Assembly (NCBI GenBank): GCA_022511485.1
Contig: JAFLUJ010000157.1
Coordinates: 1 to 21,651 of the forward strand
DNA length: 21,651 nucleotides
Origin: Oscillospiraceae bacterium
Lineage (GTDB): Bacteria > Bacillota > Clostridia > Oscillospirales > Ruminococcaceae
Direction of reading: 5' to 3'
The translations under genes and the position numbers were made by a program. The notes under the pieces are model-generated. The model did not search any database and was not told where the DNA came from. It saw only the letters and a list, made by a program, of their open reading frames with translations. Shown here piece by piece: positions 14,864 to 21,651 of the stretch (the stretch's first letter is position 1; each line of letters begins with the position of its first letter).

Positions 14864-15340
14864 ATGTATAAATATTCTGATAAAAATGAAAACAATGATA
14901 TATCCCTGCATGACTGTCGGGCAAATCATATTGAACTGAACGGTAAAATACTTTCTTTTATTTTTAATGACGGAATTTATATCGGAGAAAATAATAAGCA
15001 GAATCCATATAGAAAGCTGTCATACACAGACAAGGCGGAAGTAAGATTTGATCTGACATATAAGAATCCAGACGATAATATTACAATTTATGTTTTTACG
15101 GAAGAAGACGAAAAAACTATCCGAGAAAAAATAGAGCCGCATGAGCTTATTGATAAGATAAACAGCGGCATGGAATTAGAGTTTTTGAATTGCTATAACG
15201 GATGCGGCTCTGTTCTTTTTGAGTGCTGGCTCTGGTTTAAGGAAGAACCTTATCATAAAGAATGTGTTTTAATTATTTCTGCTGATGAGATCACATACTA
15301 TTGGAATCATATGTACGAAGAATGTACAGATACATGGTAA
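14864..15340 (+). CDS. Hypothetical protein, immunity-protein-like (158 aa)
   Basis: Not assigned to a family. ATG with TAGGAGC seven bases upstream, 13 bp after the previous gene. The N-terminal run LHDCRANHIELNGKILSFIFNDGIYI resembles the strand-rich opening of several small bacterial immunity-type and DUF proteins, followed by further strands and GMELEFLNCYNGCGSVLFECW near the C-terminus (four Cys counting C18). No signal peptide or membrane helix. It may be an accessory or immunity protein of the operon; evidence is only size, composition and neighbourhood. Confidence 0.6.
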   Translation: MYKYSDKNENNDISLHDCRANHIELNGKILSFIFNDGIYIGENNKQNPYRKLSYTDKAEVRFDLTYKNPDDNITIYVFTEEDEKTIREKIEPHELIDKINSGMELEFLNCYNGCGSVLFECWLWFKEEPYHKECVLIISADEITYYWNHMYEECTDTW

Positions 15341-15354
15341 GTTTGGGGGATAAA

Positions 15355-16146
15355 ATGTATTTTACAGAGGAAAAGCTCCGTCAGATAATAACTGAATCGG
15401 AAGAAATGATACAGAAATATCAGAACAGATATAACGATTTTAAATCAACTCTCGATACCTCCGGATATAAGATCATATGGACGGAGGGAATTGCAGAACC
15501 CTGTTATATTGGATACATAAACGATATTGAAGATTCTCCTGAGCGAAAAATATTTAAGTCCGAGCCTAAAAAGAAAGAATTTTGTGCGAAGCATTATTTC
15601 AATGATAATGAGCCTGTTTACTCGGTTTTCCTTGATGATAAAGCAGAAGCAGTAATGGAAAAATTCTTTGTCAGAAACGGAAATACAAGATCAGGTGTCC
15701 GGTATTATGGTGATCTTTCGCAAATTTCGACAGAGATTTTCGACGGCGACGGAAAACCGGTGGAATACCGCAGTATCGAGATAAAAAAGCCTATCAATCA
15801 GCCTGTGGAAATTACTGTGGAATGTTTTGTATACGCTTATGAGGACAGGCATATTATTTCCGCGGAATATATCCGTGATCTGAATATTTCAAAACCGGTC
15901 ATGATGTACGATGATCCTTTATACAATGACTGGGGAAAAGATATTAACTATATGCTTAAAACTCCGCCTATGAATCCGAATATGACAGGCAGGTATGATT
16001 TTATTTATGGAGAGCATGGTTCTCCTGCGGAGCTTTCCAGAACAGAATATTCCTATTGTAATGTAAAAACATATCAATTCAAAGCAAAGAAAAAGACTTT
16101 TGACCGTTTTGTCAAATATGGTATTCCTTGGTTTACAAAGCAGTAG
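15355..16146 (+). CDS. Hypothetical protein (263 aa)
   Basis: Not recognised. The start is taken as the ATG at 15355, preceded by GGGGGAT and 14 bp after the previous stop; an in-frame ATG at 15301 would overlap the preceding gene and lacks a ribosome site. The N-terminal ~30 residues form a helix or coiled coil (EEKLRQIITESEEMIQKYQN); the rest is mixed strands rich in aromatic and charged residues, with DDPLYNDWGKDINYMLKTPP and a lysine-rich C-terminus (KAKKKTFDRFVKYGIP). No membrane segment and no known enzyme motif. It ends the block of AT-rich orphan genes. Confidence 0.65.
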   Translation: MYFTEEKLRQIITESEEMIQKYQNRYNDFKSTLDTSGYKIIWTEGIAEPCYIGYINDIEDSPERKIFKSEPKKKEFCAKHYFNDNEPVYSVFLDDKAEAVMEKFFVRNGNTRSGVRYYGDLSQISTEIFDGDGKPVEYRSIEIKKPINQPVEITVECFVYAYEDRHIISAEYIRDLNISKPVMMYDDPLYNDWGKDINYMLKTPPMNPNMTGRYDFIYGEHGSPAELSRTEYSYCNVKTYQFKAKKKTFDRFVKYGIPWFTKQ

Positions 16147-16175
16147 GCGTCAAATAAAAAAGGAGGTCTTTCATA

Positions 16176-16658
16176 ATGAAAAAAGAAAAGGACTGGCTTT
16201 TTACATCGGAGGAATATATCTGTGATGTCCGGACAGTTGGCGTACTGATAAAGGACGGAAAACTACTTGTCCAGAGAGACCGTAACGGAAACGAATACGC
16301 ACTGCCCGGAGGTCATATTAAGACCGGTGAGACATTGGAAGACGGTCTTGTCCGTGAGTTCAAAGAGGAAACAGGAGCAGACATAAAATGCAGCCGGATG
16401 CTCTGGAGCGAGGAATGCTTCTGGACATGGAACAGCAAGCAGGCGCACAACTTTGCTTTTTATCATCTGATAGAGCTGACAAATGGCTGTACTATCCCGG
16501 ACACGGGAGAATTTGTTTCTCACAAGGATAACTGCAATGTAGTTATCGGTTGGATGCCAATAGAAAAGATACCGGATATTATCATTTATCCCGAATTTCT
16601 GAAAAAAGAGATACACGATCTGAATAAACCGATACAGCATTTTATTTCTAAAAGCTGA
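16176..16658 (+). CDS. Nudix hydrolase
   Basis: 160 residues, start preceded by AAGGAGGT. The Nudix box is complete: G46-x5-E52-x7-R60-E61-x2-E64-E65-x-G67 (GHIKTGETLEDGLVREFKEETG), so metal-dependent cleavage of a nucleoside diphosphate linked to another group is expected. Upstream VGVLIKDGKLLVQRDRNGNEYALPGG is the usual strand pair. Substrate cannot be read from the sequence; an aromatic patch (WSEECFWTWN) follows the box. It opens a tight group of genes (gaps 11-23 bp) that runs through RidA, a CPBP protease and a Cys-cluster protein into the helicase, which makes it a possible effector, or a remover of a nucleotide signal, in the operon. It could instead be a passenger metabolic gene. Confidence 0.92.
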   Translation: MKKEKDWLFTSEEYICDVRTVGVLIKDGKLLVQRDRNGNEYALPGGHIKTGETLEDGLVREFKEETGADIKCSRMLWSEECFWTWNSKQAHNFAFYHLIELTNGCTIPDTGEFVSHKDNCNVVIGWMPIEKIPDIIIYPEFLKKEIHDLNKPIQHFISKS

Positions 16659-16681
16659 GTGAATTACAGGAGGATAATAAT

Positions 16682-17050
16682 ATGAGCGAGATCATAAGAA
16701 TGGACGTTAATGAGGAATGGGCTCACACGGGTATCATTAAAGCGGGAGACTTTTGTTTCCTGAACTACTGCGCCGGAAATGTGGGAGGAACTATCGAACA
16801 GCAGATAAACGGCGCTTTTGATGAAATGGAAAGAAGACTGTCCCTGCTTGGACTAACACTTGAAAATGTTGTCAAGATGGACTGCCTTTTCAGAGATGTC
16901 TGGAATATCCCGGTAATGGAAAAGGTCATCAAGGAAAGATTTAACGGAAAATACCCTGCCCGAAAATCCATCCAGACGGAGTTTGCCCACTCCGGAGGAC
17001 AGGACGGCTTGCTGTTTCAGGCTGATGCCATCGCATACTGCAATAAATGA
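16682..17050 (+). CDS. RidA/YjgF family protein
   Basis: 122 residues, the standard length, after AGGAGG. It matches the family through GTIEQQINGAFDEMERRL, ENVVKMDCLFRD and KYPARKSIQTEF; Arg94 in PAR is the conserved arginine that in active RidA binds the carboxylate of 2-aminoacrylate-type imines and hydrolyses them to 2-oxoacids and ammonia. RidA forms trimers in the cytosol. The N-terminal half is more divergent than in housekeeping RidA, so another deaminase substrate is possible. It lies 23 bp after the Nudix gene and 11 bp before the CPBP gene. Confidence 0.88.
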   Translation: MSEIIRMDVNEEWAHTGIIKAGDFCFLNYCAGNVGGTIEQQINGAFDEMERRLSLLGLTLENVVKMDCLFRDVWNIPVMEKVIKERFNGKYPARKSIQTEFAHSGGQDGLLFQADAIAYCNK

Positions 17051-17061
17051 GGAGCATTTAA

Positions 17062-17736
17062 ATGAAAATAGCAAAGAATAATGTATCAAAATCATCTGCA
17101 CTGATCGTATATGTAATTATATTTTACAGTATCTGGACTATATGGGAGGTCATTATAAAACCTTTTATAAACAATACCATCCCTAATGAATACATATCCC
17201 AATTTATAAAATCGGGGATCATCAAAAATTTAGTCTGGACATTACCTGCAATTTTACTTGTAAATCATTTTAAAGATGATGTATATATCGGATTGAAAGA
17301 TATGTTTACAGCAAAGGTTCAGTGGCTGAAATACATTTCCATATTTATTATTTTTACCGTTTATCTGCTTGCTGGCACTTTTTTGACAAACGGTAAAATA
17401 TCAATCAGTGAAACATTTAAACCAAGCAGCCTTATCACTGTGCTTTTTGTAGGAATAACAGAAGAAATGGTGTTCCGTGGCTGGCTTCTGAATTGCATGG
17501 TTAGTGAAAAGAAAAAATGGCTGCCCATCATCATAAATTCATTGATGTTTCTTTTGATCCATTTCCCTGTTTGGATATATGAAGGACACTTTATTGAAAA
17601 TTTTCAGAATCTGGGCTTTCTTAGTATTATTATCCTTAGCATTATTTTCGGATGGACATTTATAAAAAGCAAAAATATACTGATACCCATTATGTTGCAT
17701 ATGTACTGGGACTTACTTATATTTTTGTTTTATTAA
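17062..17736 (+). CDS. CPBP (Abi) intramembrane metalloprotease
   Basis: 224 residues with several hydrophobic helices. The CPBP/Rce1-like motifs are in order: EEMVFR (Glu134, Glu135, Arg139), FLLIH (Phe163, His167), and HMYWD (His213, Asp217 in the position more often Asn), so metal binding looks intact. Members are membrane proteases; in bacteria they occur with bacteriocin-immunity and signalling genes. GAGGAG precedes the ATG and spacing on both sides is 11-20 bp. In this operon it may process or sense a membrane event, or protect against a peptide; the role is inferred. Confidence 0.85.
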   Translation: MKIAKNNVSKSSALIVYVIIFYSIWTIWEVIIKPFINNTIPNEYISQFIKSGIIKNLVWTLPAILLVNHFKDDVYIGLKDMFTAKVQWLKYISIFIIFTVYLLAGTFLTNGKISISETFKPSSLITVLFVGITEEMVFRGWLLNCMVSEKKKWLPIIINSLMFLLIHFPVWIYEGHFIENFQNLGFLSIIILSIIFGWTFIKSKNILIPIMLHMYWDLLIFLFY

Positions 17737-17756
17737 AATAAACGGAGGTAATTACA

Positions 17757-18575
17757 TTGCTGATAAAAGTCGGAAACCTTGACTGCACAGAGGTCTGGGA
17801 CGGTGTGTTTTACAAAGCCCTTTCAGACTATCCCCGTATCACTGAATGGGAGATACGGAACATCCTTGATTTCATTGAGTATGAGAAGATCTATGGCAGA
17901 GAGTGCAGGATCGAATGTGAAAACAATGAGATCGTTGATCTTATTGAAAAAGCTATCAATGACCCCACAAAATATAAAAATATTTCCCCGCCGGAGCTAA
18001 TTACCGAATGTACCGCCTGTCCTTACAGAAAAGGCTGTGAAACAAAATTTGTCTGCCACACAACTCCAAAAGAAAATGCCGTCAGTATCTTTGAGTCCGG
18101 CAAGCTTCTTTCTGCTGTAAGGGCAAGGGGTGTCCCGGCGGAAGAATTGATGACAGAAAGCCGGAATGCCGCTCACGACCCTGCGGATTTCTTCCATTAT
18201 ATCATGTTTGCCTGGGGAAACTGTCAGGCAGGCGACAGACTTGTTATGGAACGAAAGCTCGGTCGTGCTCCCGATGAAAATTATCTGAGTGTAGATTTCA
18301 CACCGGGCATACGATTTTATTTCAGATATGACGAGATCATAAATCATCCGGGTGCTGTAATTGACGGTTTTTTACCTGTGAAAATAAAGGACGAACTGAC
18401 CCTTTCAGACTGGGTGTATGCAATTATTATCCCGGCTGAATATAAGTCTGAACTTGACCCCATAATACCATGTCAGCTAAAAGATAAAGTGATCTATGTT
18501 GAAAACGACTGCAAAGACATCTGGGACTGGTCAGAAAAAGTGTACAGTATCATTGAATCGAACTGCAAACCATGA
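17757..18575 (+). CDS. Cys-cluster protein, possible ADP-ribosyltransferase-like fold
   Basis: 272 residues from a TTG at 17757, eight bases after GGAGG. Two parts are visible: a ~100-residue N-terminal region ending in a cysteine cluster C85-x2-C88-x5-C94-x5-C100, followed at once by H101-T-T; and a C-terminal part with SIFESGKLLSAVRARG, DFTPGIRFYFRYDEI and VDGFLPVKIKDELT-like segments. The H-x-T, then short helix and G-x-L pattern, recalls DarT/KptA-type ADP-ribosyltransferases, but I cannot place every catalytic residue, so this is a hypothesis. The cluster suggests a zinc or Fe-S site. It ends 16 bp before the helicase start, so the two are almost certainly co-expressed. Similar proteins are, I believe, annotated only generically. 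Confidence 0.55.
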   Translation: MLIKVGNLDCTEVWDGVFYKALSDYPRITEWEIRNILDFIEYEKIYGRECRIECENNEIVDLIEKAINDPTKYKNISPPELITECTACPYRKGCETKFVCHTTPKENAVSIFESGKLLSAVRARGVPAEELMTESRNAAHDPADFFHYIMFAWGNCQAGDRLVMERKLGRAPDENYLSVDFTPGIRFYFRYDEIINHPGAVIDGFLPVKIKDELTLSDWVYAIIIPAEYKSELDPIIPCQLKDKVIYVENDCKDIWDWSEKVYSIIESNCKP

Positions 18576-18591
18576 CCGAAAGGATCTTTCT

Positions 18592-20817
18592 ATGAACATT
18601 TTCGACAGATACGCCCCCTTTGTGCAGGATTTCATCTACCGGAACAACTGGGAAAACCTCCGTGCCATACAAGTTGCGGCAGCGGACGCCATTTTCAGCA
18701 CTGAGGAAAACGTCCTGCTTTCCGCTTCTACGGCTTCCGGAAAGACCGAGGCGGCGTTTTTCCCCATCCTGACCCTGTTTTCCGAGGATATGCCCAAATC
18801 CGTCGGAGCTATCTATATAGGACCTCTGAAAGCACTGATAAACGATCAGTTCATGCGCCTTAACGAGCTGTGCGATGAAGCGGACATTCCTGTATGGCAC
18901 TGGCATGGGGATGTCTCCCAATCCCACAAGGCAAAGCTTCTGAAAAAACCCTCCGGCATTTTGCAGATAACTCCCGAATCTCTGGAAGCCCTGCTTATCC
19001 GCAAGCACGCCGCTATATCCCGTATGTTCTGCGACCTGCGCTTCATTGTCATTGACGAGGTACACTCCCTTATGCGGGGAGACAGGGGCGGACAAACTCT
19101 CTGTCTTATTGAACGGCTTTCCAGAATGGCGGGAGTAAATCCCCGCCGGATAGGACTTTCCGCCACCATAGGAGACCTTGAAAGCACCGGAGAATTTCTC
19201 GCCTCCGGAACAGGCAGGGGGACGGTCATTCCCCGTATCGAAAGCAAGGGAACAAAATGGCGGCTGTCAATGGAGCATTTCTACGCAGCCGGTCCACAGG
19301 CGGGAGAGGATAAGGAGATAGAAGCCCTGCCCGTCCTTGAAGCAGCTACAGACACAGCCCCCTCAAATGCAGACGGAGGCATGGGATACATTTTTGAGCA
19401 CACCCGAGGCAAAAAATGTCTGGTGTTTGTAAATTCCCGTGAGGAATGCGAATCCGTCACCACCACCCTGCGTCAGTACTGTGAGGCAAAACACGAACCG
19501 GACAGATTTCTCATCCACCACGGAAACCTGTCAGCCTCCTATCGTGAGACTGCGGAGACCGCCATGAAGTCTGAGGATAACTTTATGACCACAGTCACAA
19601 CAGCCACACTGGAGCTTGGTATCGACATCGGACGTCTCGAACGTGCTTTCCAGATAGACGCACCATTTACAGTGTCCTCATTTTTGCAGAGAATGGGACG
19701 TACCGGCAGACGTGATCTTCCTCCCGAAATGTGGTTCGTGATGCGTGAGGAAATGCCTGAGCCCCGGGCAATGCTTCCTGAGACCGTCCCATGGAAGCTT
19801 ATTCAGGGTATCGCTCTTGTGCAGCTTTACGCAGAAGAAAAATGGGTCGAACCTCCCAAGCTTGACCGTCTGCCCTTCAGTCTGCTTTATCACCAGACAA
19901 TGAGCACCCTTGCTTCCTGCGGAGAGCTTTCTCCTGCCGCTCTTGCTTCAAGAGTTCTTACCCTTAAATATTTCCACCGGATAAGTCAGGAGGATTACAA
20001 AGTCCTGCTTAAATACCTTATTGAACAGGATCACATCCAGAAAACAGAGACCGGAGGTCTTATCGTTGGACTTGCGGGAGAGCGGATAACAAACTCCTTC
20101 AAATTCTACGCTGTTTTTCAGGAGAACGAGGAATACACAGTCCGCAGCGGCTCGGAGGAGCTTGGAACTATAGTTATGCCTCCCCCTGCTGGAGAAAAAA
20201 TTGCCATCGCAGGACACGTCTGGATAGTTGAGGAAGTCGACCACAAGAGGCACATGGTCTACTGCGAACAGGTCAAGGGAAAAGTCCCTGCTTATTTCGG
20301 AGACTGTCCCGGAGACATAAATACAAAAATACTGGAACGAATGAAAAAGGTCCTTTCCGAAGAAAAGACCTATCCTTATCTTATGAAGAACGCCGCCGCA
20401 AGGCTTGAACAGGCAAGACACACCGCAGTAAATTCGGGAGTGGTGACCGATCCCCTTATCTGCCTTGGAGGAGATATGTGGTGTCTTTTCCCCTGGCTTG
20501 GGTCATACGCTTTCCTTGCCCTGGAGCGTTTCCTGAAAATAAAATGCGCCGCCGCTCTTGGACTTAAAGGACTGGACTCCTCACGTCCGTATTTTATCCA
20601 GTTCAAGATGAAAGCAGACCGGGAGGAATTTTTCCGGGTGGTATCTGCCATAGCCGAACAGCCCCTTGACCCTATGGAGCTTGTATATCCGGAGGAAGTC
20701 CCCCTGTTTGAGAAATACGACGAATATCTGCCCTCATCCCTTGTGAGAAAGGGCTTCGCCTACGGCATCCTTGACATCAATGGGATGAAATCGAGAATAA
20801 AAAGCTGGCAAGGATGA
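18592..20817 (+). CDS. Lhr-like DEAD/DEAH-box helicase
   Basis: 741 residues from the ATG at 18592, which has AAAGGA upstream; the frame stays open 32 codons further left but only inside the preceding gene. Superfamily 2 motifs: Q-motif IQ, motif I ASTASGKT (45-52), Ia GPLKALINDQ, II DEVH (155-158), III SAT, IV CLVFVNSREE, V TATLELGIDIG, VI QRMGRTGRRD (366-375). The order and the Lhr-type spacing place it with Lhr/BrxHI-like helicases, with a winged-helix and a further C-terminal domain. Such enzymes unwind DNA or RNA-DNA 3' to 5'. Together with the TerB_N protein and BrxD-like ATPase at the head of the operon it probably forms one functional unit; its base composition matches those two genes rather than the AT-rich genes between them. 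Confidence 0.92.
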   Translation: MNIFDRYAPFVQDFIYRNNWENLRAIQVAAADAIFSTEENVLLSASTASGKTEAAFFPILTLFSEDMPKSVGAIYIGPLKALINDQFMRLNELCDEADIPVWHWHGDVSQSHKAKLLKKPSGILQITPESLEALLIRKHAAISRMFCDLRFIVIDEVHSLMRGDRGGQTLCLIERLSRMAGVNPRRIGLSATIGDLESTGEFLASGTGRGTVIPRIESKGTKWRLSMEHFYAAGPQAGEDKEIEALPVLEAATDTAPSNADGGMGYIFEHTRGKKCLVFVNSREECESVTTTLRQYCEAKHEPDRFLIHHGNLSASYRETAETAMKSEDNFMTTVTTATLELGIDIGRLERAFQIDAPFTVSSFLQRMGRTGRRDLPPEMWFVMREEMPEPRAMLPETVPWKLIQGIALVQLYAEEKWVEPPKLDRLPFSLLYHQTMSTLASCGELSPAALASRVLTLKYFHRISQEDYKVLLKYLIEQDHIQKTETGGLIVGLAGERITNSFKFYAVFQENEEYTVRSGSEELGTIVMPPPAGEKIAIAGHVWIVEEVDHKRHMVYCEQVKGKVPAYFGDCPGDINTKILERMKKVLSEEKTYPYLMKNAAARLEQARHTAVNSGVVTDPLICLGGDMWCLFPWLGSYAFLALERFLKIKCAAALGLKGLDSSRPYFIQFKMKADREEFFRVVSAIAEQPLDPMELVYPEEVPLFEKYDEYLPSSLVRKGFAYGILDINGMKSRIKSWQG

Positions 20818-20855
20818 GGCTTGACACCTGTCTTACAATAAAGTTTTTCAATGCT

Positions 20856-20879
20856 GAATGATTTTAAAAAAAATCATTC
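20856..20879 (+). terminator. Hairpin after the helicase operon
   Basis: GAATGATTTT (20856-20865) pairs perfectly with 20870-20879 around a 4-base loop, ~40 bp after the helicase stop. No T tract follows, so termination here is uncertain; a TATAAT at 20943-20948 beyond it could start the VOC genes but lacks a good -35. Confidence 0.45.
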
Positions 20880-21025
20880 TATGACTCCGAAACAGGCTGT
20901 AAAGTTGTCGGATTTTTACAATACACAGCACTTTTGATATGGTATAATTGATTTACAAGGCTTAGGCTTACAAATCGGAATTAATACGCACATCTATTAA
21001 CAAATTTATAAAAGAAGGTGTTACT

Positions 21026-21406
21026 ATGAGATTTAATGGAATATGTGTTTTAACTGATAATTATGAGGAAATGGTAACCTTCTATAAAAGGTTATTACAA
21101 GTCAATATAAAGGATGAAGGTGTTATCGCTATTTTTAAAACTAAAGGAGGACAATTTTCAATTTGTAATACGAGTGTGATGAATTCTATGGCACCCGGCT
21201 GTATGACAGGTGTCGGAAATGGAAGTTATACCATTGAGTTCGAAGTAGAAGATGTAGACAAGACATATGAAACAATAAAAGAGATAGGAGTTACTGTAGT
21301 AAAAGAATTGTCTACTCAGACATGGGGAAGAAGGTCAATTTGGATTCGAGATCCACAGGGAAATATTATTAATTTATTTCATAAAGTAAAAAAGAACAAA
21401 TCATAA
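21026..21406 (+). CDS. VOC superfamily (glyoxalase/bleomycin-resistance-like) protein
   Basis: 126 residues, one VOC unit of paired beta-alpha-beta-beta-beta modules: GICVLTDNYEEMVTFYKRLL at the start, the middle strand YTIEFEVEDVDKTYETIKEIG, and the C-terminal WGRRSIWIRDPQGNIINLF hallmark. VOC proteins bind metals and act as isomerases, dioxygenases or drug-binding proteins; the function here is unassigned. GAAGGTG precedes the ATG. AT-rich compared with the helicase gene. A second VOC gene follows 47 bp later in the same direction. Confidence 0.88.
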   Translation: MRFNGICVLTDNYEEMVTFYKRLLQVNIKDEGVIAIFKTKGGQFSICNTSVMNSMAPGCMTGVGNGSYTIEFEVEDVDKTYETIKEIGVTVVKELSTQTWGRRSIWIRDPQGNIINLFHKVKKNKS

Positions 21407-21453
21407 AATATATCAAAGAATCAATAGGAAATTTATTGAAAAGGAGAACCAAA

Positions 21454-21651
21454 ATGAACATTGTACCTACACTAAATTTTGGAGGAAATTGTCGAGAAGC
21501 AATTCAAATGTATGAAAAAGCGTTTAATGGGAAGATTCGCTGTCTGATTACATATGGAGAAGCGAATGACCCTGCATATAACTCCTTGCTCAAAGAGCAT
21601 CAAAAGGAATATATATACCATTCGGAACTTCTATTGGGCAATCAAAGAATC
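21454..21651 (+). CDS. PhnB-like VOC protein (3' partial)
   Basis: The frame from the ATG at 21454 is open to the window edge (66 codons). AAGGAG lies 7 bases upstream of the ATG. The start MNIVPTLNFGGNCREAIQMY and the FNGKIRCLITYGEA segment match the PhnB/3-demethylubiquinone-methyltransferase-like VOC group, single-domain cytosolic proteins of ~140 residues with uncertain roles. Probably co-transcribed with the VOC gene before it. Confidence 0.85.
   Translation, partial: MNIVPTLNFGGNCREAIQMYEKAFNGKIRCLITYGEANDPAYNSLLKEHQKEYIYHSELLLGNQRI

Noticed and set aside
18496..18591. 32-residue N-terminal extension of the helicase
   Set aside because: It overlaps the preceding gene out of frame and lacks a ribosome site; the ATG at 18592 has AAAGGA and begins the conserved domain.

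Overview
The window looks like a chromosomal accessory region of a low-to-moderate-GC Gram-positive anaerobe, most likely a Ruminococcus-type member of the Clostridia. The basis is strong AGGAGG-type ribosome sites, several TTG starts, canonical sigma-A promoters with 17-base spacers, AT-rich intergenic DNA, and the protein families present. The species assignment is inference; no rRNA, tRNA, CRISPR array, integrase or intact insertion sequence was seen.

Left part (1-5523). The window opens inside the C-terminal half of an OLD-like TOPRIM protein. Two diverged copies of a ~270-bp direct repeat (713-981 and 2829-3103) then bracket a Fic AMP-transferase gene and a DUF6125-type cysteine-rich protein, both on the minus strand. 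Each repeat carries divergent promoters and, rightward, a hairpin-rich stretch that reads as a small non-coding transcript; in both copies an intrinsic-terminator-like hairpin closes it. The Fic promoter is overlapped by an inverted repeat that looks like an operator. An MFS transporter and a membrane-anchored hypothetical protein follow.

Middle (5524-11126). Two minus-strand half-size ABC exporter genes form a BmrC/BmrD-like heterodimer: the first subunit has the degenerate catalytic site (Asp for Glu, Gln for the switch His), the second is canonical. Their mRNA leader encodes a 22-codon peptide followed by an intrinsic terminator and a mutually exclusive antiterminator, the architecture of ribosome-mediated attenuation. 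A hairpin-rich segment lies between the two genes. Next come maf (plus strand) and an AraC-type regulator with a ligand-binding domain (minus strand).

Right part (11143-20817). Eleven plus-strand genes, no gap larger than about 50 bp, appear to form one operon behind a consensus promoter that sits back-to-back with the AraC promoter. The operon starts with a TerB_N/TerB_C protein and a BREX-type (DUF2791/BrxD-like) ATPase, and ends with an Lhr-like DEAD/DEAH helicase. This trio resembles a DNA-processing or defence core. Between the ATPase and the helicase lie eight further genes: four unrecognised AT-rich genes, then a Nudix hydrolase, a RidA-family deaminase, a CPBP (Abi) membrane protease and a cysteine-cluster protein that may have an ADP-ribosyltransferase-like fold. 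This interrupted trio is the strongest candidate for an undescribed system here.

Right edge (21026-21651). Two small VOC-superfamily proteins, the second cut by the window end.
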